A DNA stretch of 64,000 nt from Laguncularia racemosa (GCA_037954665.1 JBBMOL010000071.1:3698119-3762118); one strand, 5' to 3'. Positions 11,417 through 23,751 are shown, counted from the stretch's first letter. A program made the numbers and translations. The notes: a model not told the origin generated them from the letters alone.

Positions 11417-14400
11417 TTGCTAGACAGTGGTGCCTCCCATCATGTCACTGCAGACCTCAACAACCTCGCCATTCATAACTCCTATAATGGCACCGATGAA
11501 ATTCTTATTGGTGATGGCTCGGGTCTCTCCATCACACACATCGGTTCCACCTCTCTTCCTACTCCATCTCACTCCTTTAATCTTTCTAATGTTCTATGTG
11601 TTCCCTCTATGTAATGCAACCTTATCTCTATCTCTCAATTTTGTATCACCAACAATACATCCATTGAATTCTTACCACAATTCTCCTCCGAGGTCGAGCT
11701 AAGGATGGCATCTACGTCCGACCTTCCACCACACCACCATTCCTTGCCTTCTCAAGCGTTGTCACGTCTCTCCCCATTTGGCATCACCGCCTTGGTCATC
11801 CCTCGCTGCCCGTCCTTAAGCACCTCCTCTCCTCCAACAACTTAGCAGTTTCCAACTTATCTAACTCACAACTCCATTGTAATTCTTGTCATTACAATAA
11901 AAGTCACAAGTTACCATTTGCTTCCTCTACGCTTTCCTCTTCTTTGCCACTTGAAATTGTATTTATTGATGTATGGACTTCCCCAATTACATCTGTTAAT
12001 AATTTTAAGTATTATGTAATCTTTGTAGGTCATTTTACCAAATACATATGGCTATTCCCTCCAAAACGTAAATCAGATGTTCTCCCTGTCTTCATACGCT
12101 TCAAGACTCTTGTGGAACATCACTTTACTTGCACCATCAAAACAATTTACTCTAATAATGGCAGTGAATATTAGGCCTTGTCCACCTACTTAGCTACTCA
12201 TGGCATCTCTCATCTCACCACTCCTTTGCACATATCCGAGCACAATGGCTACTTTGAATGTCGCTACCGTCACATTGTAGAAACTGGTCTCACCCTACTC
12301 TCTCATGCTTCAATGCCCCTCACCTATTGGAACTATGCCTTCCTCACTACCACTTATCTCATCAATCGACTTCCCACACCTATACTTAACAACATGTCTC
12401 CATTTGCTAAACTCTTTGGCATAACCCCTCACTACAACAAACTTAGGAGCTTTGGTTGCTTATGCTATCCCTGGCTGAGACCGTACACGACTCACAAACT
12501 CGAAGCTCAATCTTCCCCTTGCGTGTTGGTTGGCTACTCCTCCACTCAAAGTGCCTACCTCTATCTCTACATTCCAACCAATAGAGTCTATGTCTCTCAC
12601 CATGTTTACTTTGTAGAGTTAGTCTTCCGCTTCAATAAGACTCATCCCAATCACTCTTAAGTCTCCTTTGCCTCTTCCTCTGATTGGTGTTCCCTCACAC
12701 TCCCTCTTCTTTCGCAATCCAATCAGTCTCCACCAAGCTCCTCACCGATGCCCTCTTCCTCCACTAGATCTCCTTGCCCCCTTACTGATCTTCAGCTCGC
12801 CTCGCCCTCATCACTACCTCCACAACCCTCCTCACCACGTGTAATCATGATTCGTTCTAAACACAATATTCACAAACCCATCCAAAAGCGCAATCTTTTA
12901 GCAACTCTTCCACCTCCTACTCATGAACTTTGTACCATTACCCAAGCCTTAAAAGATCCCAAGTGGAGCACTACCATGTTTGAAGAGTTCAATGCTCTAA
13001 TTCGTAATGGCACTTGGGAACTCACGGCTCTGCATCCAACTCAAAACATAATTGGTTGCAAGTGGATTTTTCGCACTAAATTTTTACTTAATGGTTCTAT
13101 TGACAGTTACAAAGCTCACCTGGTTGCCAAGAGTTTTCATCAACACCCTGGAGTGGATTACACCGAGACCTTCAGCCCTGTCATCAAACCTATCACAGTT
13201 CGTCTCATCCTTAGTATTGCTGTCAGTCGTGGATGGTCTCTCTGGCAACTCGATGTCAATAATGCGTTTCTTTAAGGACAACTTACAGAAGACGTCTACA
13301 TGTCTCAACCCCCTGGCTTCACTAACCCTGATCATCTTCATCATGTCTGCAGACTTCGAAAAGCCATCTATGGCCTCAAACAAGCTCCTCGTGCTTGGTA
13401 TCATGAACTTCAACAACACCTACTCACATACGACTTCCACAACTCTATGGCTGGCTCCTCCTCCTTGTTCATCCTAAACTCTCAGGGCATCTTACTTTAC
13501 CTTCTTGTCTATGTTGATGATATCATTGTTACAGGTAATGACACATCATCAGTTAACAAATGCATTCATCACCTCACATGTCACTTCTCCATCAAGGACA
13601 TGGGTTCACTCCACTACTTCCTTAGTGTTGAAGTACTTCATCGTGCCAATGGCTTCTTCCTCAATCAATAGAAGTACATTGCTGATCTTCTTCATTGATC
13701 CCACATGGCTAATGCCAAGCCTGCCTCTACACCACTAGCGGTCACACCACCACTCACCCTTTATGATGGCATGTCTCTAACAGATCCCACGGAGTACTGA
13801 TATGTTGTTAGTAGCCTTCAATGTCTCTCACTCACTCGTTCGAACATCACGTACACTATCAACAAGCTCTCTCAATTCATGCACCGTCCTACAACAACGC
13901 ACTGGCAAGCTATCAAACGACTTCTCAGATATCTTTATAGCACTTCAGATCATGGAATTACACTATGCAACTCCTCTGTCTTCGACCTACATGCCTTCTT
14001 CGATCCTGACTGGGCTGGCAACAAAGATGATTACACCTCCACTAGTGCCTACATCATTTATCTTGATTGCAATCCTATTCGTGGAGCTCCAAGAAACAAC
14101 GCACAGTGGCCCGCTCTTCCACTGAAGCAGAGTACCGAGCCGTTGCCACCACAATTGTTGAACTCTGTTGGATTTGCTCTCTTCTCACAGAACTATGCAT
14201 TCAAGTTCCTTGCCAACCGATCATCTATTGTGACAATGTTGGTGCCATGAATTTATGTTTCAATCCAGTCTTTCACACTCGTATGAAACATGTCGCACTC
14301 AACTATCACTTTGTTCGCGAACAAGTACAAAATGGCTCACTTCGGGTATCACATGTCTCCTCTTCGGATCAACTAGTTGATGTACTCACTAAATCTCTCC

Positions 14401-14519
14401 CTCGCTCTCAATTTCAAAGCCTAAAGACCAAGATTGGACTAACTACACCACCGTCCATCTTGCGGGGGCATGATAACAATCATCAGCATCAACCGCAACA
14501 ACAGCAACAACATCATTAG
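11417..14519 (+). pseudogene. Copia pol: protease, integrase, reverse transcriptase, RNase H (broken)
   Basis: Protease shows Asp-Ser-Gly-Ala at about 11420. An integrase His/Cys region lies at about 11780-11900 and its core at 11944-12660. Reverse transcriptase runs from about 12930 to 13680, with Tyr-Val-Asp-Asp near 13510. RNase H is at about 13950-14400, with a Ser-Thr-Glu-Ala-Glu-Tyr motif. Stops fall at 12172, 12658, 13273 and 13669. Protease, the integrase/RT segment and the RNase H end lie in three different frames, so at least two frameshifts are present. The last frame runs about 49 bases into the 3' LTR. Confidence 0.88.
14463..14470 (+). other. Copia polypurine-like tract
   Basis: The G-rich tract GCGGGGGCA lies directly before the 3' LTR, where second-strand priming occurs in LTR elements. 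Confidence 0.6.
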
Positions 14520-14743
14520 GATCATTCGTAAAAACAGTAACAACGCCAAAGCATATGCAATAGCAACAGTAACATAATAGGATAACCACGAATCAACAAC
14601 AACTTATTCTTTTCCTAACCTTGTGTAAATCTGATAAATACAAACAACAAACACTCATATAACAATATGTATTTATGTGCATTAACAATCAATGAAAGTA
14701 GAGATAGCTTTAACAATTTCATCCACTTCTTGCAATCTCTTTA
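14471..14743 (+). repeat. Copia 3' LTR (273 bp)
   Basis: Begins TGATAACAATCATCAGC and ends at the same CTCTTTA as the 5' copy. Similarity stops immediately afterwards. Confidence 0.85.
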
Positions 14744-15555
14744 GATATAAGTAAAGAAGAAGTCGGAATGAGAATGAGATGATTGTGTTATTGTCATAAT
14801 TGGTGTTGGCTTTGGTACGTGGGGGAGGTTTTCCATGCTGCCTCCTACCTAAAGATAGAAATAATCAACCACGAATTATATGATGGATGTGTGATTGTTG
14901 CATTGATTATACCTACATTGTCTCTCGAGTTGCATTTGCATGGGTTTTTGTTGCAGTGCATTCACATGTTAGGCTTCATAGCTCACTTGATATGGCACTC
15001 CACTCATTATAAAAGATTTTAAGCACTAAAGTTTTTGATAAAGAAGATAAAAGAGAGTAAGAAAACGTATAATGGATGATAAAGACATGCGGTCATGTTA
15101 GAGCACCCTATCAGATTCGTGGCGTGGCAAAACGAACAAAAATTTACAATGTTGAATTTATCTTTGTACGATGCATACTATAACAACATTGATTTGTTAT
15201 TATAGAATCGACATTGTTAAGTCTTGCTATATAATCAGTGGTGAATAAGAGTGAAATGAAAACTGAACACATGAAAATTTTATCAAACACATGTTGCAAT
15301 CGTTGAAAAGATCTCGCATGTATCACATTTTTATTTGCCCATATCTCTTTATTATTACTTCTTATAGTTAGGTATCCATCTCATATGATCAGACTTACTC
15401 TCATACGATGAAATGTGGACTGTTCAAGCTTATTCCTAAAAAAATCAATAAGACCAAACTGTATTAACTCATATTGACGTAAGTTCTTGCCACAGGTTTC
15501 ACTACAAATAGACCTTAACACACTCTAACCTCAACTCAAACTGAGAACACAGAAA
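14744..15555. other. Spacer between Copia and the first nsLTP relic
   Basis: No gene recognised. The last 60 bases include TTTCACTACAAATAGACC (near 15497). This resembles the TATA region of the nsLTP gene at 18314 (TTTCACTATAAAACC) with a degraded TATA, and suggests a shared ancestral promoter. Confidence 0.45.
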
Positions 15556-15869
15556 ATGGCAGGCAAAGTTCCTTATTATCATCTATGGTGCTTTGGGTTC
15601 ATGATTATGTTTCATTCCATGACTGTGAACTTCGATTACTATAGGGATATCAAGACTTCTTGGGTTCCATGTGGGTCGATGCAGAAGTTTTCTAGACTCC
15701 ACCAACACCCATGTGATGCCCTGGTATAGGGTTGACGAAGACCGTAGAGGTCTCTGCTCATGTCTACACAAAATTGCGCCATCTCCTGCGGTCGATCCCA
15801 AGAGGATCGATTGTCTTCGCAGTATAGCTTGTCCAATGACCATTTCGGCTAATACACATATCAATCATG
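15556..15869 (+). pseudogene. Lipid-transfer-protein-like pseudogene
   Basis: ATG at 15556 opens a frame with a hydrophobic N-terminus, then a Val-Pro-Cys-Gly-Ser segment. A TAG at 15727-15729 ends it. In another frame the sequence continues as Leu-Cys-Ser-Cys followed by Val-Asp-Pro-Lys-Arg, a typical nsLTP core that is also present in the gene at 18314. Two later cysteines survive, but the Cys-Cys pair and the last cysteine are missing or changed. GTAGGT at 15870 could be the old splice donor near the C-terminus, as in the sister gene. Frameshift, stop and lost cysteines make function unlikely. Confidence 0.65.
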
Positions 15870-16257
15870 GTAGGTATTTATGTTTTGATAAATAAATATG
15901 AAGTCACACACTCACACTTTATTGAGCACGCTTAAGTTTTTAAATTAGATGGTTTATATTAGTCGGTTAATACTTCATTCACTTTTGATGGGAGGCTTCA
16001 GTTGAAGTTCATCAAGTTAAGGAACTTACTCAATTCACTAGGAGTGAAATAAGTGTACAAATTGCTTGAATACCATTGTAGACTTTAGATTCACTTCTGA
16101 CGCAGCGAGTTAGCGTAGAGAAGCACGAGAATCACTCAATGAATGAATCTCACAAACAAACAACGGTTGCACACAACCCGTTAAAGGAGAGAAGCCTATC
16201 ACAAAATGTATTTCAAATATAAAATAAGACGTAACCCTAACATAACTAACAAAAGAG

Positions 16258-16266
16258 TTTATATAC
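16258..16266 (-). promoter_or_regulatory. TATA box of the solo LTR
   Basis: On the minus strand this reads TATATAAAC. The corresponding site in the Gypsy LTRs reads ACATAAATAC. The tandem repeats lie upstream of it, in U3. Confidence 0.5.
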
Positions 16267-16319
16267 TCTCCCTTAAAATAATAAAAGAAAAGGTGAATCT
16301 ACGCGTATACGGTCGAAGG

Positions 16320-16505
16320 CACGGCCGTGCTTCAAACCGTGTTGGACTCTGTGAGGATTTGCTGTTTGATACCCCTGCTCGAGACACGGCCGTGCTTCAG
16401 GCCGTGTTAGACTTTGTGAAAATTCGCTGTTTGATCCCCTTATTCGAAACACGGCCGTGCTTCAGGCCGTGCGCAGAAACCGTGCTTCAGACCGTGTGTC
16501 CGCGT
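16320..16505 (-). repeat. 65-bp tandem repeat in the solo LTR
   Basis: CACGGCCGTGCTTC starts at 16320, 16385 and 16450, a period of exactly 65. Each unit begins with the perfect palindrome CACGGCCGTG. The third unit is truncated and changed after about 40 bases. Confidence 0.85.
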
Positions 16506-16528
16506 CTTGTATCCCCTCCATCAACTTC

Positions 16529-18234
16529 CACCGACTGTAAAAGCTTTTTTGCTTTTTGGCCAACGCCAGTTATAATCAACATGACACTTTGACGGGTTTC
16601 GATCCATTTTTTTTTTTTTCCATGAGTGAGAAGAAATATTGATCAATAATTATACAATCACATCAAATTTACTAAACTAAAGCATTTATATAATCTGATT
16701 GTCGATTTAAAATCTATAGGCATTTACTCCATATATTTTCTCCACTCCGAAGATAGGTAGAATACTTATTTTATTTTTTGTTCTAAATTTCATGGTAGGG
16801 TTTAGGGAATACGAAAAAAAAGTTAGGTGGTCTTAGCATTATCCAATTGTGGCAATTCTCTTTATTAAATGTATGACATATAGAAAAACAGTTTCACATG
16901 CGAAGCCCTTTTCTTTATGTAAAAAATACTCACTAAAGGAAGTTTCTAGAGTTAAATGATCTTGTAATCAATAAAATTTTACTTTAGAGGATATTACGAG
17001 GATAGAATTTATGGATGGACCTAAAGGGCTCAAAACCCCCTTCTCCTAGTTTATTAAATTCAACTAATAAAAAGAAAAATAAATCATTAATAATTGAATT
17101 TATCTGGTGATTCAAAAGTAAAAGAAATACCACAAAACATCATTAATTCTTCATATAGAATTAGAAACTACTCGAAAATCCGAGGTCTAAAAAATGGCCG
17201 CTAATCGCTATTGATGGCGTGCTGCGACTGCTATAGTAGTTTGAGCTCGTGGGCTACTAAAGAAGGTTGTGGTGGAATTTAGATTTACACGTGTGGTGGA
17301 CCATGGTAGCCAATACAGCGCCCGAGCTAGTTTTTCTATTTATTTATTTTAGTTTCAAATGACAGAGTAATTATAACCCTTACAAATAATATATTAATTT
17401 AAAATTGGAGGCTTAAGAGAATACCATAGAAAAATTTCCAATGTTTTCTTAGTTGATTCATACTTTGAAGAAATACATACGTGGATCTAGCATATGATCC
17501 AATTCAATCTAATCTTGAATCGATTCGATTTTGTTGGTTATCAAGTTTAAAATATATAAATTGGAATCACCTTGGGACCCCACGATTCCAAACCGGTAAG
17601 GCTTGTGAACCAGCTTAATGTTTTTTTTTTTGCCTTATATTTATTGGTTTATTATGTAAACTTGTTGAACCAGTGAGTTCACATGTAAACCGGTGGATTT
17701 GCAGGTGAACCAGCTTAGATCCACTTAGACGAATCCTTTTTTGGATTGAATTGGCAAGTCGATTCAAATTGGATTGCTGATTCAATCTAGCCCTTTACCC
17801 ATGTCTAAGTAAATCCTTAGAGTGATGGTGGATCATATTCCATTATTTTCGCAATGCTAGTTGACGAAATGCTTTATTTGAGTGTATTTTTTTTTTCATT
17901 CCTTATGAACCTAGTTTGATTTTGGACTCAATGACGCAAAATTACCTAATTGAATCGACATTTAATTCCTTTGGCTTTTTTTTTTGGTCTACTCTCTCTC
18001 AGCTGGTGAAGACCCTATCTATCATACTCTAAACAATCCACCCCTCAGACATTTGATTTACCAGGATGCCTAACCGAATGCAGTATAAGCACTAGGGAGC
18101 AGTAATCTCAACAGGAATTCTTTTTCCATGATGTCTTTGTGTTTGCAAATTGTCATTTTCAATGTGGATAAGAAATTGATACTTCCACTAAATTTTTTGA
18201 CCAACTTTTAATGCCTATCGATTGCAAATTTCAC
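16529..18234. other. Spacer upstream of the nsLTP gene
   Basis: AT-rich, with several poly-T runs. No gene or complete repeat identified. From about 18130 it is homologous to 28400 onward, the upstream part of the duplicated nsLTP segment. Confidence 0.5.
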
Positions 18235-18240
18235 TATAAA
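18235..18240 (+). promoter_or_regulatory. TATA box of the nsLTP gene
   Basis: TATAAA lies 79 bp before the ATG at 18314. The same CTATAAAA context is present before the copy at 28515, although part of the leader is deleted there. Confidence 0.7.
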
Positions 18241-18313
18241 ACCAGCCTAAACCTTGACCCATTCCATTACAGCAACATCGAATTCAGATCAAAAGACACT
18301 GTAAAAACCGAAG

Positions 18314-18858
18314 ATGGCGAGCAAATTGAGGAAGGATGTATGGTTTGTGGGGCTTTTGGTCATGGCCATGGCCAATATTATGGTCACGGAGTCGCTAACT
18401 TGCGAGGACGCCATATCGGCTATGATCCCGTGCGGGTCGTTTTTGCTGGCGTCTACACCACCACCACCTAGCGTTGGCTGCTGCACGGGCGCACAGGTCC
18501 TAGAGAAGAAGGCTATAGCTAGACAGGACCGTATAACCCTTTGTGAATGCTATGAAAAACTTGTACCATCTCTTCATGTTGATCCTAAAAGAGTGCAGGC
18601 TCTTCCTGGTTATTTGCAAGCTTAAAATCGTCATGCCAACTGACCCTCACTACGATTGCTCAAGGTACTTCTGTTTCTCATCTTTAATTATTATAGCACG
18701 CATGCGTACACTCACATATATAAATGTTAAGATATATATATTGGGAAATTTGAAATGTATTATTTCTAGTGGGTAATTTATTGAGGACTTCATTAGTTAA
18801 TTATATACTTTACTTAATTTATAACTTGTTTTCTTCAATAATTTGCAGGATTCCATAA
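18314..18858 (+). CDS. Type 1 non-specific lipid-transfer protein gene with a one-base frameshift
   Basis: ATG at 18314, exon 1 to 18664, intron 18665-18848 (GT-AG), exon 2 18849-18858 ending Ile-Pro-stop. A signal peptide of about 26 residues precedes the nsLTP cysteine pattern: Cys-x9-Cys, the Cys-Cys pair, x19, Cys-x-Cys. The frame then slips at the TTT run 18613-18615. As written, translation stops at 18623-18625 (103 residues) and loses cysteines 7 and 8. Removing one T from the reading would keep Cys 7, the final Asp-Cys-Ser and the usual intron position. The sister copy has only two T here. nsLTPs are secreted, bind lipids in a hydrophobic cavity and serve in cuticle, signalling or defence. 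Either the gene is newly broken or the extra T is a base-call error. Confidence 0.68.
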
Positions 18859-19928
18859 ATGTTGGGAAGATCTCTGAAATGTGGTGAAAGAGTGAAGTTA
18901 GGCCACAAGGAGCAATAAATAAAATGTGTGAAGGAAATATTTCGTAAAGCACTTTGCTTGCCACTTTGTAAAAATGATGTCATAAATGATTATTATGATA
19001 TAATATTTCTTCTGCTTTTAAATTTTCCATTTTGACATGTATATTCTTTTTATATTAATCTCCCCGCATCAAGCTCATTGAATCGTGAAGAAATTGTACC
19101 TGAATACCGCGTAGGCGAGACCTATATTTGCTAGAGACAGTGTAGTCTTATGGCAACGAATTTTGTGTGGTATTTGTAATATATTACTCCACTAATATGT
19201 TATGCCAGACCGTAATTTAAATATTAGAATTTTCGAAAATGAGGATAACAATGCTATAAACTTCAAGGAGAGTTTGGAGCTTCAATCGAAAAATAAGAAG
19301 TTGTTTCAATAAATACCGTTAGTTCAAAGCCCCGTATAATCATGTATATTCCGAGTACAGCCAATGACTTCACTTCTACTACCATGGAAGGAGATGAACT
19401 CGAAAAGTTTAATTCATTTCCATCATGTAATCAATATAGAGGTGAGCACGGGTTTCGGTTCAATTTGATTTGTCAAGAACAGATAGGTTACGAGGCTCAT
19501 GCTGTGGAGTAGCGATCAGCCCTCCAGCCGATTTGGGGCAGGCTTTAAAGGCCTATTGGCTCAAAGACGCCAATTCATGGGTATTGGACCCATTGAAGAG
19601 ACCTAAATTATTATTATTATTTTTTTAATTCTTAAATTTTAAGCTTAAAAATTTACAACTCAAAAACCATGTAGTCCTAGCCTAATGTGACTTTCTATTT
19701 ATACAAAACTATATACAGTTTAAATTATTATATTAGCAATATAGAATTAAAAAAAGAATTAAAAAAAAGTAATCCTACAATATCAAGGAATAATTTTTTT
19801 TTTCTTAAAAAAACTTATACATACCATATCAAACCATACCAAACCAACACATAAGACATTAAATTTTTGTGTTGATAATTGTTGCGTTAAATATTGTAAA
19901 TAAAAAAAAATCTTTTTTAATTCACATA
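18859..19928. other. Spacer between the nsLTP gene and the Gypsy element
   Basis: The first part (to about 18915) is nsLTP 3' UTR shared with the copy at 28515-29265. The rest holds no gene that I recognise. The last five bases (19924-19928, ACATA) are the target-site duplication of the Gypsy element. Confidence 0.5.
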
Positions 19929-20545
19929 TGACGCAGCGAAGAAAGCGTACCGAAACGAATCCGAATATGGATTAGTTTCACAACAACAAAGAAATATTCT
20001 TTGATGCCAAATTCTGGTTGCGCACAACCGGTAAAGGAGATAAATCTCTCTCAAATGTATTCAAAGTGTAGTAAAAACGTAACCCTAGCTTATCTGACAA
20101 AAGAGTATTTATGTTTCCCCGTAAAATATCTAAAAGGGGAAAATCTATACGTACACGTGGAAATAAGTAATAAAATACACGTTTATAATCGGTCGCATAC
20201 ACGGTCGTGTATGTTTCTGGGCATGTAGCGGGCACAGTACACGGTCGCATACACGGCCGTGCCTCTAGGCCGTGTATGTTTCTGGGCATGTAGCGAGCGC
20301 AGTACACGGTCTCATACACGGCCGTTCCTCTAGGCCGTGTATGTTTCTGGACATGTGATGAACACAGTACACGGTCGCATACACGGCTGTGCCTTTAGGC
20401 CGTGTAAGCTTCTGTGAGAATTCGACTGGAACACACGGTTGTGTTGCTGGCCGTGCCTTTGGGTCGTGTAAGTTATACACGGTCGCATACACGGCCGTGC
20501 CCTTAGGTCGTGTAAGCTTCTGTGTTCTCCACGATGCCCGCATCA
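19929..20545 (-). repeat. Gypsy 3' LTR (617 bp)
   Basis: TGACGCAGCG to GCCCGCATCA on the plus strand. It has the same length as the copy at 25142-25758. ACATAAATAC (minus strand, 20105-20114) is the likely TATA box, which places the tandem repeats in U3. Confidence 0.93.
20191..20530 (-). repeat. 65-bp tandem repeats in U3 of the 3' LTR
   Basis: Repeat starts (GGTCGCATAC or variant) fall at 20191, 20243, 20308, 20373 and 20481. Steps are 52, 65, 65 and 108. The units are rich in ACACGG and CCGTGT, and several carry the palindrome CACGGCCGTG. Confidence 0.85.
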
Positions 20546-23500
20546 TTCTCTCCCACCAAGGAAGAACTCGACCCTGAGTTCGTTGCTGGATAAAGGGGTT
20601 CGTCATCCTCATAAAATGGAGATAAATCCGCTACGTTGGAGGTCTTGGAGATTCTCATGCTTTCTGGGAGGCCAACCACATAAGCGTTGTCATTGATCTT
20701 GGCCACTATTTTGTAGGGCCCATACTTTTTCGGTTGCCACTTGCTATATGTGCCCACGGGGAAGCGTTCTTTCCTTAAGAACACCATCACGGGGTTTCCC
20801 ACCTCGAACAACTTCTTCTTCTTATGCCTATCAGCTGCCTTCTTGTAGCGCTTATTCACTTTCTCAATTTGTTCTTTGATCTCTGACGCCAGGTGCTTTG
20901 CTGCTATGTTGGCCTCCACACCTTTGGGTAGGGAAACTAGGTCCAGAGCGTGAGAAGGTGCCTTGGTATAGACCACTGAGAAAGGAGATTTACCGGTAGT
21001 TCTGTGGATCGAGTTGTTGTAGGCAAACTTTGCTTGAGACAATGCTAGGTCCCATTGTTTTGGTTTCTCTCCACAGATACTTCTTATCAGATTGCCAAGG
21101 GTCCTATTCGTCGCTTCGGTTTGTCCATCGGTTTGTGGGTGGGCTGTGCTGCTGAAGTTGAGGGACGAGTTGAACATGTACCAAAGCGTCCTCCAGAAGT
21201 GGCTAAGGAATCGAGTGTCCCTATCAGAAGTGATGGATTTGGGAACCCCATGTAATTGGACCACCTCCTTAAAGAATAATCTGGCTATATTCTGAGCATC
21301 CGCCGTCTTCTTACATGGGATGAAGTGAGCCATCTTGGAAAACCTGTCCACAATTACAAAAACAGTGTCAGCACCTCGTTGGGTACGAGGCAAACCTAGG
21401 ACGAAGTCCATGGATAGGTCTTCCCAAATGTTCTTAGGTACGGGTAAGGGAGTGTAGAGTCCCGTATTCTGAGAGTGCCCCTTGGATGTTTGACAGATGT
21501 AGCAGCGTTGCACTATCCGACTGACATCCCTGCTCAATTGAGGCCAATAATATCTTGCAGCCACTGCTGCTAGTGTTTTATCCCACCCCAAATGGCCGAC
21601 GAGTTCCCCTCCATGGAGATCTCGGATCACCTTCTCTCTCAAGGAGGATGCCGGGATACATAGTTGGTTTTCCCTCATCAAATAACCCTCCAGAATATAA
21701 TAACTGTCATTGGGTTCCTTGTTAGTGCACTTTTTCCAGGTAGTTCCAAAATCCTCATCTGTTTCATACAGCTCCTTCAACTGTTCAAACCCCACTACCT
21801 CAGCTCTCAAAGTCACTAGTAAATCCGCCCTTCGGCTTAGTGCATCGGCCACCTTGTTCTACGCTCCGGATTTATGCATCAAACGAAACGGAAACTTCTG
21901 CAAGAATTGTATCCATCGGGCGTGCATGTCTTTGCATATGCGGGTCTGATTGCTCAGGTGTTTCAAGGCAACGCAATCAGAATACAGTACGAATTCCTTG
22001 CCCACAAAATAATGCTCCCACATTCTCAAGGCTCTGACCACGGAGTAAAACTCCTTGTCATATGTGGACCACTTCCTCCTGGCCTCACAGAGTTTCTCAT
22101 TATAAAACGCCACAGGTCTCTTCTCCTGAGAGATTACCGCCCCAATACCCACACCACTAGCATCACAATCAACTTCGAATAATTTGTCGAAGTCCGGTAA
22201 GGCCAGCACTGGTGCGTTACATAGTCGCTCTTTGAGCACAGCGAATCCCGACTCAGCCTCCTCGTCCCAATGAAACTGCCCTTTCTTCAAACATTCGGTT
22301 AAGGGAGCCGCTACCGTGCTAAAGTGTCGTATGAAACGTCTGTAGAAGCCTGCTAACCCTAGGAAACTCCTCAGCTCAGTGATTGTCTTAGGTGTAGGCC
22401 AATCTCTAATGGCTCGTACCTTATCCTCATCCACCATGATTCCTTCCCCACTCACTATGAATCCCAAAAATAACAGCTTTGATGACATAAACACACACTT
22501 CTTGAGATTAGCATATAGTTTGTTCCCTTTCAGCACCATCAAAACATCCTTCAAATGCACTAGATGTTCCTCCCGAGTCTTGCTATATACTAATATGTCA
22601 TCAAAATATACAACAACAAATCGGCCTATAAAGGTTTTAAGTACCTGATTCATCACACGCATGAAGGTACTCGGTGCATTGCTGAGCCCGAACGGCATGA
22701 CCATCCATTCGTATAGTCCTTCTTTCGTCTTGAAGGCGGTCTTCCACTCATCCCCAGGTCTGACCCAAATTTGATGGTACCCGCTTCGAAGGTCTATTTT
22801 GGAGAACACCACTGCTCCACTCAGCCGATCCAACATGTCCTCAATGCGAGGTATAGGGAATTTGTACCCAATGGTGATTTTGTTGATCGCTCGGCTATCC
22901 ACGCACATCCTCCAACTCCCATCCTTCTTAGGTGTTAGTAGTGTTGGTAGGGCACAGGGACTCAAGCTATCTCGAATGAATCCTTTATCGAGCAAGTCCT
23001 GGACCTTTTCCTGTAAGATCTCCGTTTCCTTGGGACTCATCCGGTAGTGAGGGAGGTTGGGAAGACTAGCTCCAGGCACCAAGTCAATGTGATGCTGAAT
23101 GTCTCGCAATGGAGGTAATCCCTCCGGTAAGTCTTCCGGAACGACTTCTCTAAATTCCTCTAGTAATTCCTTCACTTCTTCCGGCATCTCCGCGTTACTC
23201 ATGTCCTCTCCCGCCATTTTCACTACTAGGGCATGCATCAAGCGGGACTCCTTGATGTCTTTGGTCATCTCCCTTTCTGATTGGGTGATCGTAAGAAAGG
23301 ACTTCCCTTCCACCTTCTGGATTTTTGGTCGCTTATCCATTAGTGGCATTAGTGTATACTTCATCCCCTCCTTCTCCAACCTATACTTGTTCTCCTTCCC
23401 TGTATGTTGGGCATCTACATCAAATTGCCAAGGACGCCCGAACAACAAGTGACAAGCATCCATTTCGACGATGTCGCAGTACACTTCATCTCGATATTTG

Positions 23501-23751
23501 CCGATCGAGAAAGGAACTCTACATCTCTCCTTCACCTCTATTCGTTCTGCCGCTTTGATCCATCCGATGGTGTACGGACTTGGATGCTTCTCTATAGGTA
23601 ATTGGAGCTTCTTCACGACTTCCTTCCCAATAATGTTTTCACAACTCCCACTGTCGATGATCAAGTCAAACACTCTCCCACCAATCGTGCACCTAGTGTG
23701 AAACAATTGGTGTCGTTGTGAGCTATCCTCTTGTTTCGGTGCTAACATCAT
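20503..23751 (-). pseudogene. Gypsy pol: protease, RT, RNase H, integrase; one internal stop
   Basis: Starts at a double ATG at 23746-23751. Protease has Asp-Ser-Gly-Ser. RT has Tyr-Phe-Asp-Asp at about 22594-22607, then RNase H with Asp-Cys-Asp-Ala-Ser. A single TAG at 21856-21858 cuts the frame just before the conserved Ala-Asp-Ala-Leu-Ser end of RNase H. The same frame then continues without a break through the integrase zinc region and a core with the catalytic Asp, Asp and Glu contexts, to TAA at 20503. The last 43 bases are inside the 3' LTR. Gag ends in another frame at 23756, four bases upstream, so gag and pol are separate frames here; in most relatives they are one polyprotein. Confidence 0.9.
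20546..20557 (-). other. Gypsy polypurine tract
   Basis: The minus strand reads GGTGGGAGAGAA immediately before the 3' LTR. Confidence 0.8.

Larger units (their letters stand above)
10073..14743 (+). mobile_element. Ty1/Copia LTR retrotransposon, decayed but full length
   Basis: A 4.67-kb element with two similar short LTRs, an initiator-Met type primer site after the first and a G-rich tract before the second. The domain order is gag, protease, integrase, reverse transcriptase, RNase H, which is Copia order. Short LTRs and the gag type suggest the Ale/Retrofit lineage (inference). The flanks GATGC and GATAT are not an exact 5-bp duplication, so the insertion is old or one end has mutated. 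Stops and frameshifts make it non-autonomous. Confidence 0.92.
16098..16523 (-). mobile_element. Solo LTR related to the Gypsy element at 19929-25758, TSD ACTTC
   Basis: Starts TGACGCAGCGAG, ends CCATCA, and has perfect 5-bp flanks ACTTC (16093-16097 and 16524-16528). Similarity to the Gypsy LTR covers the start, the GGTTGCRCACAACC-like segment, the GTAACCCTA segment, the TATA region and a palindrome-rich tandem repeat. It is clearly diverged in sequence, so it belongs to a different copy lineage or subfamily. Orientation is taken from the coding strand of the full element. Confidence 0.88.

Noticed and set aside
19978..20612. Minus-strand frames of about 113 codons in the Gypsy LTRs with repeated Cys-Tyr-Pro patterns
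   Set aside because: Pseudo-periodic translation of the 65-bp DNA repeat. No independent sign of coding.
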